Source of the DNA: a bacterium
Lineage (GTDB): Bacteria; Vulcanimicrobiota; Xenobia; Xenobiales; JADMJV01
Assembly (NCBI GenBank): GCA_018780265.1
Contig: JADMJV010000049.1
Location: 1-64,000 of the forward strand
Direction: 5' to 3'
DNA length: 64,000 nucleotides
The notes beneath the pieces are model-generated. The model worked only from the letters and a program-made list of their open reading frames with translations. It had not been told where the DNA came from and did no database searches. Each line of letters opens with the position of its first letter. Position 1 is the first letter of the stretch. The position numbers and the translations under genes were made by a program. This document shows, piece by piece, positions 1-7,911 of the stretch.

Positions 1-34
1 AGGGGAAGGCAACTGATGTCTGGAATAAGGCACT

Positions 35-781
35 ATGACAGAACCAGCACTGGAGTGGGATGATGAGGCAATCCTTCCCGATCTGACCCATGTGGTGACG
101 GAGGATGACGAGCCCGTGGACAATCTCTTTTCAGAACGTCAGCAGCGATTGTTGGTCGACTCGCTCTACGCGTCAGGGATGGACTTACAACCCTTTGTGG
201 CCATGGCTAATGTCGGCCTCTTTTTTAACGCCAACCAGCCGCCCTTTGTGCCCGACGTGCTGCTGAGTTTTGGGGTTCAGCCCCCCGACGGCGACATTTG
301 GGAAAAGAAGAACCGTTCCTACTTCATCTGGATGTATGGGAAGCCGCCGGAATTGGTGGTCGAAGTCGTTTCCAACAAGGAACGCCACGAGGAAGAGAAG
401 ATCCAGGGTTACGCTCGACTGGGCATCGCCTACTACGTGATTTACGATCCGGGTCAGTTTCTCAATCAACGAAAACTGCGTGTCTACGAATTGCACGGCG
501 CAAGTTATGTGCCGGTCATAGATTCTCATAAGCTCACTTCGGTTCCATTAGGAATCAAACTGGTCCCAGGAGAGTTCGAAGGCCTGCATGGAAACTGGCT
601 GCGCTGGGTGGACGCTCAGGGGAATCTACTCTTGACGGGGAGTGAGCGAGCTGAAGCGGAACGTGTGCGAGCTGATGGTGAACGTGAGCGGGCTGAGCGT
701 GAACGTGAGCGGGCCGAGCGCTTGGTGGCCAGGCTTCGGGAACTGGGTATCGACCCTGAGGAGGACGCAAAGTCCCTCTAG
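35..781 (+). CDS. Uma2 family (DUF820) endonuclease-like protein, A-type copy 1
   Basis: 248 residues. The core has the PD-(D/E)XK-type layout of the Uma2 family: a PDV segment with Asp74, the strand ELVVEVVSNK with Glu110 and Lys115, then Lys122 ahead of GYARLGIAYYVIYDP. The last 45 residues form a charged Arg/Glu/Ala coiled coil in 7-residue periods (three here) ending in VARLRELGIDPEE, a tail common in this family in cyanobacteria and planctomycetes. The start ATG lies 8 bases after TAAGG. Uma2 proteins are predicted nucleases, often amplified in genomes and of unknown biological role. No partner gene is adjacent except its own paralogues. Confidence 0.85.
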   Translation: MTEPALEWDDEAILPDLTHVVTEDDEPVDNLFSERQQRLLVDSLYASGMDLQPFVAMANVGLFFNANQPPFVPDVLLSFGVQPPDGDIWEKKNRSYFIWMYGKPPELVVEVVSNKERHEEEKIQGYARLGIAYYVIYDPGQFLNQRKLRVYELHGASYVPVIDSHKLTSVPLGIKLVPGEFEGLHGNWLRWVDAQGNLLLTGSERAEAERVRADGERERAERERERAERLVARLRELGIDPEEDAKSL

Positions 782-902
782 TAGTCTCAGCCCTGGGCAA
801 ACTGGAGGTTACATCACGCGGCGCGAACAACGCGCTGGAGACTCAGAATTCACAGACCCCCTAAAACGAGGGGAAGGCAACTGATGTCTGGAATAAGGCA
901 CT

Positions 903-1670
903 ATGACAGAACCAGCACTGGAGTGGGATGATGAGGCAATCCTTCCCGATCTGACCCATGTGGTGACGGAGGATGACGAGCCCGTGGACAATCTCTTTTC
1001 AGAACGTCAGCAGCGATTGTTGGTCGACTCGCTCTACGCGTCAGGGATGGACTTACAACCCTTTGTGGCCATGGCTAATGTCGGCCTCTTTTTTAACGCC
1101 AACCAGCCGCCCTTTGTGCCCGACGTGCTGCTGAGTTTTGGGGTTCAGCCCCCCGACGGCGACATTTGGGAAAAGAAGAACCGTTCCTACTTCATCTGGA
1201 TGTATGGGAAGCCGCCGGAATTGGTGGTCGAAGTCGTTTCCAACAAGGAACGCCACGAGGAAGAGAAGATCCAGGGTTACGCTCGACTGGGCATCGCCTA
1301 CTACGTGATTTACGATCCGGGTCAGTTTCTCAATCAACGAAAACTGCGTGTCTACGAATTGCACGGCGCAAGTTATGTGCCAGTCGTAGATTCTCATAAG
1401 CTCACTTCGGTTCCATTAGGCATCAAGCTGGTCCCAGGAGAGTTCGAAGGCCTGCATGGAAACTGGCTTCGTTGGGTGGACGCTCAGGGAAATCTACTCT
1501 TGACGGGGAGTGAGCGAGCTGAAGCGGAACGTGTGCGGGCTGATGGTGAACGTGTGCGGGCTGAGTGTGAACGTGAGCGGGCTGAGCGTGAACGTGAGCG
1601 GGCTGAGCGCTTGGTGGCCAGGCTTCGAGAACTGGGTATCGACCCTGAGGAGGACGCAAAGTCCCTCTAA
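903..1670 (+). CDS. Uma2 family (DUF820) endonuclease-like protein, B-type copy 2
   Basis: 255 residues, nearly identical to the A-type copy through the nuclease core (Asp74, Glu110, Lys115 and Lys122 all kept). It differs by a Val in place of Ile in the PV(I/V)DSHK segment and by one extra 7-residue unit in the coiled-coil tail (four units). It lies 121 bases after copy 1, with the same leader and ribosome-site context. Intact cores in every copy argue that the array is under selection, or too young to have decayed. Confidence 0.85.
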   Translation: MTEPALEWDDEAILPDLTHVVTEDDEPVDNLFSERQQRLLVDSLYASGMDLQPFVAMANVGLFFNANQPPFVPDVLLSFGVQPPDGDIWEKKNRSYFIWMYGKPPELVVEVVSNKERHEEEKIQGYARLGIAYYVIYDPGQFLNQRKLRVYELHGASYVPVVDSHKLTSVPLGIKLVPGEFEGLHGNWLRWVDAQGNLLLTGSERAEAERVRADGERVRAECERERAERERERAERLVARLRELGIDPEEDAKSL

Positions 1671-1758
1671 TCTGGGGCAAACCGGAGGTTACATCACGCG
1701 AGTCGGCGGCCAGCGCCCTCAAGACTCAGAATTCACAGACCCCCGACAGCCAGCTTCG

Positions 1759-1845
1759 CGCCTGGTAAGCGACGGAGAACAGCACCTGTTCTGAAGCTTC
1801 TTCCCCACTGAAGAGCATTTGCCACAACCACCGGCCTGGGCAAAG
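1759..1845 (-). pseudogene. Remnant of the proS 3' end inside the uma2 array, copy 1
   Basis: About 87 bases match the last codons of proS (compare 4829-4916), including the stretch for SGEE(T/A)SEQVLFSVAY. In the remnant the proS stop TAG has become CAG, and at least one base is lost near the former GACGCATTT. It lies on the same strand as proS. It indicates that the duplicated block once ran from uma2 into the end of proS. Confidence 0.8.
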
Positions 1846-1918
1846 TAGGCGGCCATAGTAGGTGGGGTAATGAGACAAAAAACAAGGGGAAGGCAACTGA
1901 TGTCTGGAATAAGGCACT

Positions 1919-2665
1919 ATGACAGAACCAGCACTGGAGTGGGATGATGAGGCAATCCTTCCCGATCTGACCCATGTGGTGACGGAGGATGACGAGCCCG
2001 TGGACAATCTCTTTTCAGAACGTCAGCAGCGATTGTTGGTCGACTCGCTCTACGCGTCAGGGATGGACTTACAACCCTTTGTGGCCATGGCTAATGTCGG
2101 CCTCTTTTTTAACGCCAACCAGCCGCCCTTTGTGCCCGACGTGCTGCTGAGTTTTGGGGTTCAGCCCCCCGACGGCGACATTTGGGAAAAGAAGAACCGT
2201 TCCTACTTCATCTGGATGTATGGGAAGCCGCCGGAATTGGTGGTCGAAGTCGTTTCCAACAAGGAACGCCACGAGGAAGAGAAGATCCAGGGTTACGCTC
2301 GACTGGGCATCGCCTACTACGTGATTTACGATCCGGGTCAGTTTCTCAATCAACGAAAACTGCGTGTCTACGAATTGCACGGCGCAAGTTATGTGCCGGT
2401 CATAGATTCTCATAAGCTCACTTCGGTTCCATTAGGAATCAAACTGGTCCCAGGAGAGTTCGAAGGCCTGCATGGAAACTGGCTGCGCTGGGTGGACGCT
2501 CAGGGGAATCTACTCTTGACGGGGAGTGAGCGAGCTGAAGCGGAACGTGTGCGAGCTGATGGTGAACGTGAGCGGGCTGAGCGTGAACGTGAGCGGGCCG
2601 AGCGCTTGGTGGCCAGGCTTCGGGAACTGGGTATCGACCCTGAGGAGGACGCAAAGTCCCTCTAG
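1919..2665 (+). CDS. Uma2 family (DUF820) endonuclease-like protein, A-type copy 3
   Basis: 248 residues, identical in translation to the gene at 35-781 and exactly 1884 bases downstream of it. All predicted catalytic positions are kept and the tail has three 7-residue units. It is the A-type member of the second repeat unit, and the spacer before it contains a decayed proS tail on the opposite strand. Confidence 0.85.
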   Translation: MTEPALEWDDEAILPDLTHVVTEDDEPVDNLFSERQQRLLVDSLYASGMDLQPFVAMANVGLFFNANQPPFVPDVLLSFGVQPPDGDIWEKKNRSYFIWMYGKPPELVVEVVSNKERHEEEKIQGYARLGIAYYVIYDPGQFLNQRKLRVYELHGASYVPVIDSHKLTSVPLGIKLVPGEFEGLHGNWLRWVDAQGNLLLTGSERAEAERVRADGERERAERERERAERLVARLRELGIDPEEDAKSL

Positions 2666-2786
2666 TAGTCTCAGCCCTGGGCAAACTGGAGGTTACATCA
2701 CGCGGCGCGAACAACGCGCTGGAGACTCAGAATTCACAGACCCCCTAAAACGAGGGGAAGGCAACTGATGTCTGGAATAAGGCACT

Positions 2787-3554
2787 ATGACAGAACCAGC
2801 ACTGGAGTGGGATGATGAGGCAATCCTTCCCGATCTGACCCATGTGGTGACGGAGGATGACGAGCCCGTGGACAATCTCTTTTCAGAACGTCAGCAGCGA
2901 TTGTTGGTCGACTCGCTCTACGCGTCAGGGATGGACTTACAACCCTTTGTGGCCATGGCTAATGTCGGCCTCTTTTTTAACGCCAACCAGCCGCCCTTTG
3001 TGCCCGACGTGCTGCTGAGTTTTGGGGTTCAGCCCCCCGACGGCGACATTTGGGAAAAGAAGAACCGTTCCTACTTCATCTGGATGTATGGGAAGCCGCC
3101 GGAATTGGTGGTCGAAGTCGTTTCCAACAAGGAACGCCACGAGGAAGAGAAGATCCAGGGTTACGCTCGACTGGGCATCGCCTACTACGTGATTTACGAT
3201 CCGGGTCAGTTTCTCAATCAACGAAAACTGCGTGTCTACGAATTGCACGGCGCAAGTTATGTGCCAGTCGTAGATTCTCATAAGCTCACTTCGGTTCCAT
3301 TAGGCATCAAGCTGGTCCCAGGAGAGTTCGAAGGCCTGCATGGAAACTGGCTTCGTTGGGTGGACGCTCAGGGAAATCTACTCTTGACGGGGAGTGAGCG
3401 AGCTGAAGCGGAACGTGTGCGGGCTGATGGTGAACGTGTGCGGGCTGAGTGTGAACGTGAGCGGGCTGAGCGTGAACGTGAGCGGGCTGAGCGCTTGGTG
3501 GCCAGGCTTCGAGAACTGGGTATCGACCCTGAGGAGGACGCAAAGTCCCTCTAA
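2787..3554 (+). CDS. Uma2 family (DUF820) endonuclease-like protein, B-type copy 4
   Basis: 255 residues, identical in translation to the gene at 903-1670 and 1884 bases downstream of it. The core is intact and the tail has four 7-residue units, including the same single Cys-containing period (RAECERE). It is the B-type member of the second repeat unit. Confidence 0.85.
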   Translation: MTEPALEWDDEAILPDLTHVVTEDDEPVDNLFSERQQRLLVDSLYASGMDLQPFVAMANVGLFFNANQPPFVPDVLLSFGVQPPDGDIWEKKNRSYFIWMYGKPPELVVEVVSNKERHEEEKIQGYARLGIAYYVIYDPGQFLNQRKLRVYELHGASYVPVVDSHKLTSVPLGIKLVPGEFEGLHGNWLRWVDAQGNLLLTGSERAEAERVRADGERVRAECERERAERERERAERLVARLRELGIDPEEDAKSL

Positions 3555-3642
3555 TCTGGGGCAAACCGGAGGTTACATCACGCGAGTCGGCGGCCAGCGC
3601 CCTCAAGACTCAGAATTCACAGACCCCCGACAGCCAGCTTCG

Positions 3643-3729
3643 CGCCTGGTAAGCGACGGAGAACAGCACCTGTTCTGAAGCTTCTTCCCCACTGAAGAGC
3701 ATTTGCCACAACCACCGGCCTGGGCAAAG
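3643..3729 (-). pseudogene. Remnant of the proS 3' end inside the uma2 array, copy 2
   Basis: Same sequence as the remnant at 1759-1845, displaced by 1884 bases as part of the second repeat unit. It shares the same stop-codon loss and the same small deletion, so the decay happened before the unit was duplicated. Confidence 0.8.
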
Positions 3730-3802
3730 TAGGCGGCCATAGTAGGTGGGGTAATGAGACAAAAAACAAGGGGAAGGCAACTGATGTCTGGAATAAGGCA
3801 CT

Positions 3803-4633
3803 ATGACAGAACCAGCACTGGAGTGGGATGATGAGGCAATCCTTCCCGATCTGACCCATGTGGTGACGGAGGATGACGAGCCCGTGGACAATCTCTTTTC
3901 AGAACGTCAGCAGCGATTGTTGGTCGACTCGCTCTACGCGTCAGGGATGGACTTACAACCCTTTGTGGCCATGGCTAATGTCGGCCTCTTTTTTAACGCC
4001 AACCAGCCGCCCTTTGTGCCCGACGTGCTGCTGAGTTTTGGGGTTCAGCCCCCCGACGGCGACATTTGGGAAAAGAAGAACCGTTCCTACTTCATCTGGA
4101 TGTATGGGAAGCCGCCGGAATTGGTGGTCGAAGTCGTTTCCAACAAGGAACGCCACGAGGAAGAGAAGATCCAGGGTTACGCTCGACTGGGCATCGCCTA
4201 CTACGTGATTTACGATCCGGGTCAGTTTCTCAATCAACGAAAACTGCGTGTCTACGAATTGCACGGCGCAAGTTATGTGCCAGTCGTAGATTCTCATAAG
4301 CTCACTTCGGTTCCATTAGGCATCAAGCTGGTCCCAGGAGAGTTCGAAGGCCTGCATGGAAACTGGCTTCGTTGGGTGGACGCTCAGGGAAATCTACTCC
4401 TGACGGGAAGTGAGCGAGCTGAAGCGGAGCGTGAAAGGGCTGATTGTGAGGGTCGGCGAGCTGACGGCGAACGTGAGCGAGCTGATGGCGAACGTGAGCG
4501 AGCTGATGGCGAACGTGAGCGGGCTGATGGCGAACGTAAGCGGGCTGAGCGTGAACGTGAGCGGGCTGAGCGCTTGGTGGCCAGGCTTCGAGAACTGGGT
4601 ATCGACCCCGACGGGGACGCGAAGTCCCTCTAA
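3803..4633 (+). CDS. Uma2 family (DUF820) endonuclease-like protein, long-tailed copy 5
   Basis: 276 residues. The core is B-type (PVVDSHK) with Asp74, Glu110, Lys115 and Lys122 intact. The tail is expanded to seven 7-residue periods of the form RADGERE/RAERERE, with four near-identical periods in the middle, and ends DPDGDAKSL instead of DPEEDAKSL. This is the last gene of the array and converges on proS with a 199-base gap. The tail length differs from the other copies by exact multiples of seven residues, as expected of slippage in 21-base repeats. Confidence 0.85.
   Translation: MTEPALEWDDEAILPDLTHVVTEDDEPVDNLFSERQQRLLVDSLYASGMDLQPFVAMANVGLFFNANQPPFVPDVLLSFGVQPPDGDIWEKKNRSYFIWMYGKPPELVVEVVSNKERHEEEKIQGYARLGIAYYVIYDPGQFLNQRKLRVYELHGASYVPVVDSHKLTSVPLGIKLVPGEFEGLHGNWLRWVDAQGNLLLTGSERAEAERERADCEGRRADGERERADGERERADGERERADGERKRAERERERAERLVARLRELGIDPDGDAKSL
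4426..4575 (+). repeat. 21-base coding minisatellite in the tail of uma2 copy 5
   Basis: Successive 21-base periods related to GAACGTGAGCGAGCTGATGGC encode 7-residue coiled-coil units. Seven are present here, against three in the A-type and four in the B-type genes. Because each period is seven codons, gain or loss keeps the frame. Confidence 0.8.
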
Positions 4634-4766
4634 CCGTCAGCCTGGAGCAATCTGGAGGTCAGGTCACGCGAGTCGGCCGCCAGCGCCCTCTGGAGCGCAA
4701 GCGCGAAACAACGCGCCGGAGACTCACAATTCACAGACCCCCTGCAGGGTAGGACAAGTCCTGGGT

Positions 4767-4784
4767 AGTCCCCCCGAAGGGACT
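4767..4784. terminator. Possible hairpin between convergent uma2 and proS
   Basis: AGTCCC, a six-base loop CCCGAA, then GGGACT form a perfect 6-bp stem in the convergent gap. No T-run follows on either strand, so this is only a weak terminator candidate. Confidence 0.3.
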
Positions 4785-4832
4785 GTGTGCTCTACCCACT
4801 GGCTTGTGGAGGGCGAGACTTACCGGACGCGC

Positions 4833-6371
4833 CTAGTAGGCGACGGAGAACAGCACCTGTTCTGAGGTTTCTTCCCCACTGAAGACGCATTTGCCCGAAC
4901 CACCGGCCTGGGCAAAGGGAACACAGCGAACCGTGCCCTTGGTCTCTTCCTTGATTTTGGCCTCGGCCTCTGCGCTCTCCTTAAACCAGCAACGCACAAA
5001 GCCACGCCGTTCCTGCAAAGCCTGGCGCAGTTCGTCGTAGCTGCTCACCTCAACCGTATGAGAGTCGCGGAAGTCCGTAGCCCTGGCCAACATCGCCTTT
5101 TGAACCTCGACCACCAGGCCCGCCAACCACTCCGGAGTGGCCTCGCTGAGGTTTACGAAGCGCTTCTCGCCCGAATAGCGAATCTTGAGAACGAAGGAGC
5201 CCTTTTCCACGTCGCGGGGACCGATCTCGAAGCGAAAAGGCACGCCCCTCTGTTCCCAGTAAAAGTGCTTTTCGACCGGCCGATCATCACGCAAATCCAA
5301 CACCACAGCCTGATTTGAGCTGGCGTCACTAAACACCGACAGCAGCTCGCGACCGGCCTGGCGGGCGTCGGCCGAAGCCAGGCGCTCAGCACCGCACAGT
5401 TGGGCCATCAATTTCCGGCAAAAATCGACTACGCCGGCCTTCTCCTCTTCCTTGCGGTAGATGGGCACCACTGCGCCCAAGGTGGGAGCCAGCCTGGGTG
5501 GTAGCACCAAACCCTCATCGTCGGAATGGGTCATGATCAAAGCCCCAATCAGGCGCGTGCTCACTCCCCACGAAGTGGTCACGGCCAGATGCTGCTGGTT
5601 GTCACGACCCAAAAACTTGATGTCAAAAGCCTTGGAGAAGTTGGTGCCCAGGTTATGCGAGGTGCCTGCCTGCAAGGCTTTGCCGTCTTGCATCAAAGCT
5701 TCGATACAGTAGGTCGTGTCGGCCCCGGGAAATTTCTCCGAGGCGGTCTTGCGCCCCTTGACCACGGGCACCGCCAGAAACTCCTCGGCAAACTCCGCGT
5801 AAACGTCCAGCATCCGCAAAGTCTCGTCTTGAGCCTCCTGGTAGGTTTCGTGCGCCGTGTGGCCCTCTTGCCAGAGGAACTCGGCGGTGCGCAAGAACAG
5901 ACGGGTGCGCATCTCCCAGCGCATCACATTGGCCCACTGATTGATCAGCAGGGGAAGGTCGCGATAGCTCTGCACCCATTGCGAATACATGGCGCCGAAG
6001 AGCGTCTCCGAAGTGGGACGAATGAGCAGCGGTTCGGCCAGTTCGCCCTTGGGGCGCAGGCCTCCATCGGCGGTCTTCTCCAGTCCACTGTGGGTGACCA
6101 CGGCCACCTCCATGGCAAAACCTTCGACGTGGTCGGCTTCCTTTTGCAAAAAGCTCATGGGAATGAGCAGCGGAAAATAGGCGTTGACGTGGCCGGTCTC
6201 TTTGAAACGTCGGTCCAGATCTCGCTGCATGGCCTCCCAAACGGCGTAGCCTGTGGGTCGAATCACCATACATCCTTTGACCGGTGAATAGTCGGCCATC
6301 TGGGCCGCCTTGATCACGTCCAGATACCATTCGTTGTAGTTGCTGCTGCGAGTTACTATATTACGTGCCAT
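4833..6371 (-). CDS. proS: Proline--tRNA ligase (type 3, ProS)
   Basis: 512 residues with an ATG at 6371 (protein starts MARNIVTRSS); a longer upstream start is possible but adds an atypical leader. It charges tRNA-Pro with proline in the cytoplasm. Class II synthetase motifs are visible: IRPTSETLF around residues 118-125, and RTRLFLRTAEFLWQEGHTAH around 155-174 containing the motif 2 Arg-x-x-Glu. An anticodon-binding region follows, and the C-terminal domain ends in GKCVFSGEE...FSVAY, whose terminal Tyr is the hallmark of the short archaeal/eukaryotic-like ProRS type. Its 3' end is the source of the two remnants in the upstream array. Confidence 0.95.
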   Translation of the reverse strand: MARNIVTRSSNYNEWYLDVIKAAQMADYSPVKGCMVIRPTGYAVWEAMQRDLDRRFKETGHVNAYFPLLIPMSFLQKEADHVEGFAMEVAVVTHSGLEKTADGGLRPKGELAEPLLIRPTSETLFGAMYSQWVQSYRDLPLLINQWANVMRWEMRTRLFLRTAEFLWQEGHTAHETYQEAQDETLRMLDVYAEFAEEFLAVPVVKGRKTASEKFPGADTTYCIEALMQDGKALQAGTSHNLGTNFSKAFDIKFLGRDNQQHLAVTTSWGVSTRLIGALIMTHSDDEGLVLPPRLAPTLGAVVPIYRKEEEKAGVVDFCRKLMAQLCGAERLASADARQAGRELLSVFSDASSNQAVVLDLRDDRPVEKHFYWEQRGVPFRFEIGPRDVEKGSFVLKIRYSGEKRFVNLSEATPEWLAGLVVEVQKAMLARATDFRDSHTVEVSSYDELRQALQERRGFVRCWFKESAEAEAKIKEETKGTVRCVPFAQAGGSGKCVFSGEETSEQVLFSVAY

Positions 6372-6424
6372 AAGCGCGGCGGCTTCGACACCCCAGCACG
6401 CCCCTCCCCCCACCCTATCAGAGG

Positions 6425-7909
6425 GTGAGGCCCCCATGGGTAGCGAACCACCTTCCAATGGTGCTCTGGCTGCAGGACCCGTCTGATCTCGTACTCACGT
6501 TAGACCATCTGGTGACGTTGGGCGAGCACCCCCAAGATCCCCATGAGGGCCTGCTTTACCTGGAATACCTGAAGCACCAACCCAGTCTGGAACAGGTGGA
6601 AAAGATCGGCCACTACCGCTACGGCAGCGCCGTGCTGGCCGCCCAGGCCAGCCCCGGATTGCGCTTTGTAGCTTTGTTGCTGGAACTGCGCAGCCTGGGC
6701 AAAGAAACGCCTCTGCGCCACCGGCGATTTGCTCTAATCTTAGAAGGCTTGAGCCCAGGTCAAAGCACGCTGGCGATCCGATCGATGAAGGATCAGGCTG
6801 CCATGGGCGATGGCGATGCGGCACGGGCCATGGTGAGGGCGGCCATTGAAAGCCACAACGATCAGACCTTTGCCTGTCTGTGCGAGGCTCTTCAGGAAGC
6901 CTTGCCCGTGCTGAAAAAAGTGGAAGACTTCCTGGTTCTCTATGAGGATGCACCCGAATTTGCCCCACGCCTGTCAGAATTTCGCCACATCTTCTTTCCT
7001 CCCATGGCCGAGTTCCAGTCCCTGCCCCCGAGCCTACCGATTGCTGCCCCCCCGGCCGCCGCCAGGCCAACTCCCAAACGTCGCTGGAGCGTCTCCGGAC
7101 TGGAAGGCCCCGGCCTGCTGGCGGTGGCCAGCAGCACAGGCCACCTGGAGCTGATCAAAATTTCTGACGACAGCCTGATGCAACTACCGGCCGGCTATCG
7201 CTACTCTACCTATATTTCCCCGCCCGGTGCCTACAAAGGCGGAGGACTGAGCCGACGCATCGTGTCCAGTTCACTTTCCGACGACCTGGCACTGCTGGCC
7301 CTTTACTACCACGACGGCACGACCGAGTTGCTGGCCCGGGCCAGCGGCAAGCCCGTGGCCGAACTGCCCAGGCGCGACTTCACCTGCTTCGCCCGCCGCG
7401 GGCCGCGCATCTTTGTGGGCGGTCCGGCGGGGCTTTTCAGCCTGGATTCGCACGGAAGCCGTAAAGACCTGAGCCATGAGCCAATTCGGGCCATCGGAGC
7501 GCGCGGACTGCTGGTCCACAGCGATGGCGTGGTGACTGTGAAAGGCAAAGAGCGCTTTCAGGTAGACCCCAACTACCGCATCCGATTGGCTCCCAATGGC
7601 TCCACTGTGGCCATTTGGGATAGCCATGGAGAAGTCGAGGTTTTCGACCTTTCCGGTGAACTGGTGGGTCGCTTTTACACTGGAGAAGACAAACCCGACC
7701 TGAGCTACTCTCTAGAATCAGACGAACTGGTGATGGCTCAAAAAAACGGGCTCAAGCGCTGGAGCCTGGATGGCCAACGCCTGAGCGACCTCTTTCCCAC
7801 CCCCAGCGAAGGCCGGCAGCGAGCCGAAAGAAAGCCTCTCGAGGAGTGCTCCATGGACCTGGACAGCCTGGCCCGCCACGATGGCTTCTTTGATCGCTTG
7901 AGCCGCTAG
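6425..7909 (+). CDS. Unrecognised protein with helical N-half and beta-propeller-like C-half
   Basis: 494 residues from a GTG at 6425; an in-frame ATG at 6458 is an alternative start. Residues 1-200 look helical and repeat-like, with no motif I can name. Residues about 225-470 contain repeated strand patterns such as GLLAVASSTGHLELIKI, RLAPNGSTVAIWDSHGEVEVFDLSGELVGRFYTGED and LVMAQKNGLKRWSLDGQRL, which resemble WD40/YVTN blades. No signal peptide is seen, so it is probably cytoplasmic. The stop is three bases before the tricorn protease start, so the two are almost certainly co-transcribed. A scaffold or adaptor role is inference only. Confidence 0.75.
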   Translation: MRPPWVANHLPMVLWLQDPSDLVLTLDHLVTLGEHPQDPHEGLLYLEYLKHQPSLEQVEKIGHYRYGSAVLAAQASPGLRFVALLLELRSLGKETPLRHRRFALILEGLSPGQSTLAIRSMKDQAAMGDGDAARAMVRAAIESHNDQTFACLCEALQEALPVLKKVEDFLVLYEDAPEFAPRLSEFRHIFFPPMAEFQSLPPSLPIAAPPAAARPTPKRRWSVSGLEGPGLLAVASSTGHLELIKISDDSLMQLPAGYRYSTYISPPGAYKGGGLSRRIVSSSLSDDLALLALYYHDGTTELLARASGKPVAELPRRDFTCFARRGPRIFVGGPAGLFSLDSHGSRKDLSHEPIRAIGARGLLVHSDGVVTVKGKERFQVDPNYRIRLAPNGSTVAIWDSHGEVEVFDLSGELVGRFYTGEDKPDLSYSLESDELVMAQKNGLKRWSLDGQRLSDLFPTPSEGRQRAERKPLEECSMDLDSLARHDGFFDRLSR

Positions 7910-7911
7910 TC

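Larger units (their letters stand above)
1..1884. repeat. Higher-order tandem repeat unit, copy 1 (two uma2 genes)
   Basis: An 1884-base unit holding an A-type uma2 gene, a short spacer of about 90 bases, a B-type uma2 gene and a longer spacer of about 210 bases. The next 1884 bases repeat it head to tail. The translated genes are identical between units and I found no base difference where I compared lines. The window opens at this unit, so the array may extend upstream. Near-identity over this length means very recent duplication, active gene conversion or an assembly repeat. Confidence 0.9.
1885..3768. repeat. Higher-order tandem repeat unit, copy 2
   Basis: This is the second head-to-tail copy of the 1884-base unit. 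A third, partial unit starts at 3769 with the same leader (AGGGGAAGGCAACTGATG) but carries only a B-type gene. The order A-B-A-B-B' suggests unequal crossing-over acting on two-gene blocks. Confidence 0.9.

Noticed and set aside
185..4297. An identical 114-codon antisense frame repeated inside each Uma2 copy
   Set aside because: It follows automatically from the duplication of the Uma2 genes. There is no ribosome site and no known family.
4426..4575. Direct repeats that might look like a CRISPR array
   Set aside because: The periods are adjacent without unique spacers and lie in frame within a coding region. They are coiled-coil repeats.
6425..6457. Ribosome site for the GTG start at 6425
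   Set aside because: The GAGG touches the start codon and is too close to work. The start of this gene is left uncertain between 6425 and 6458.
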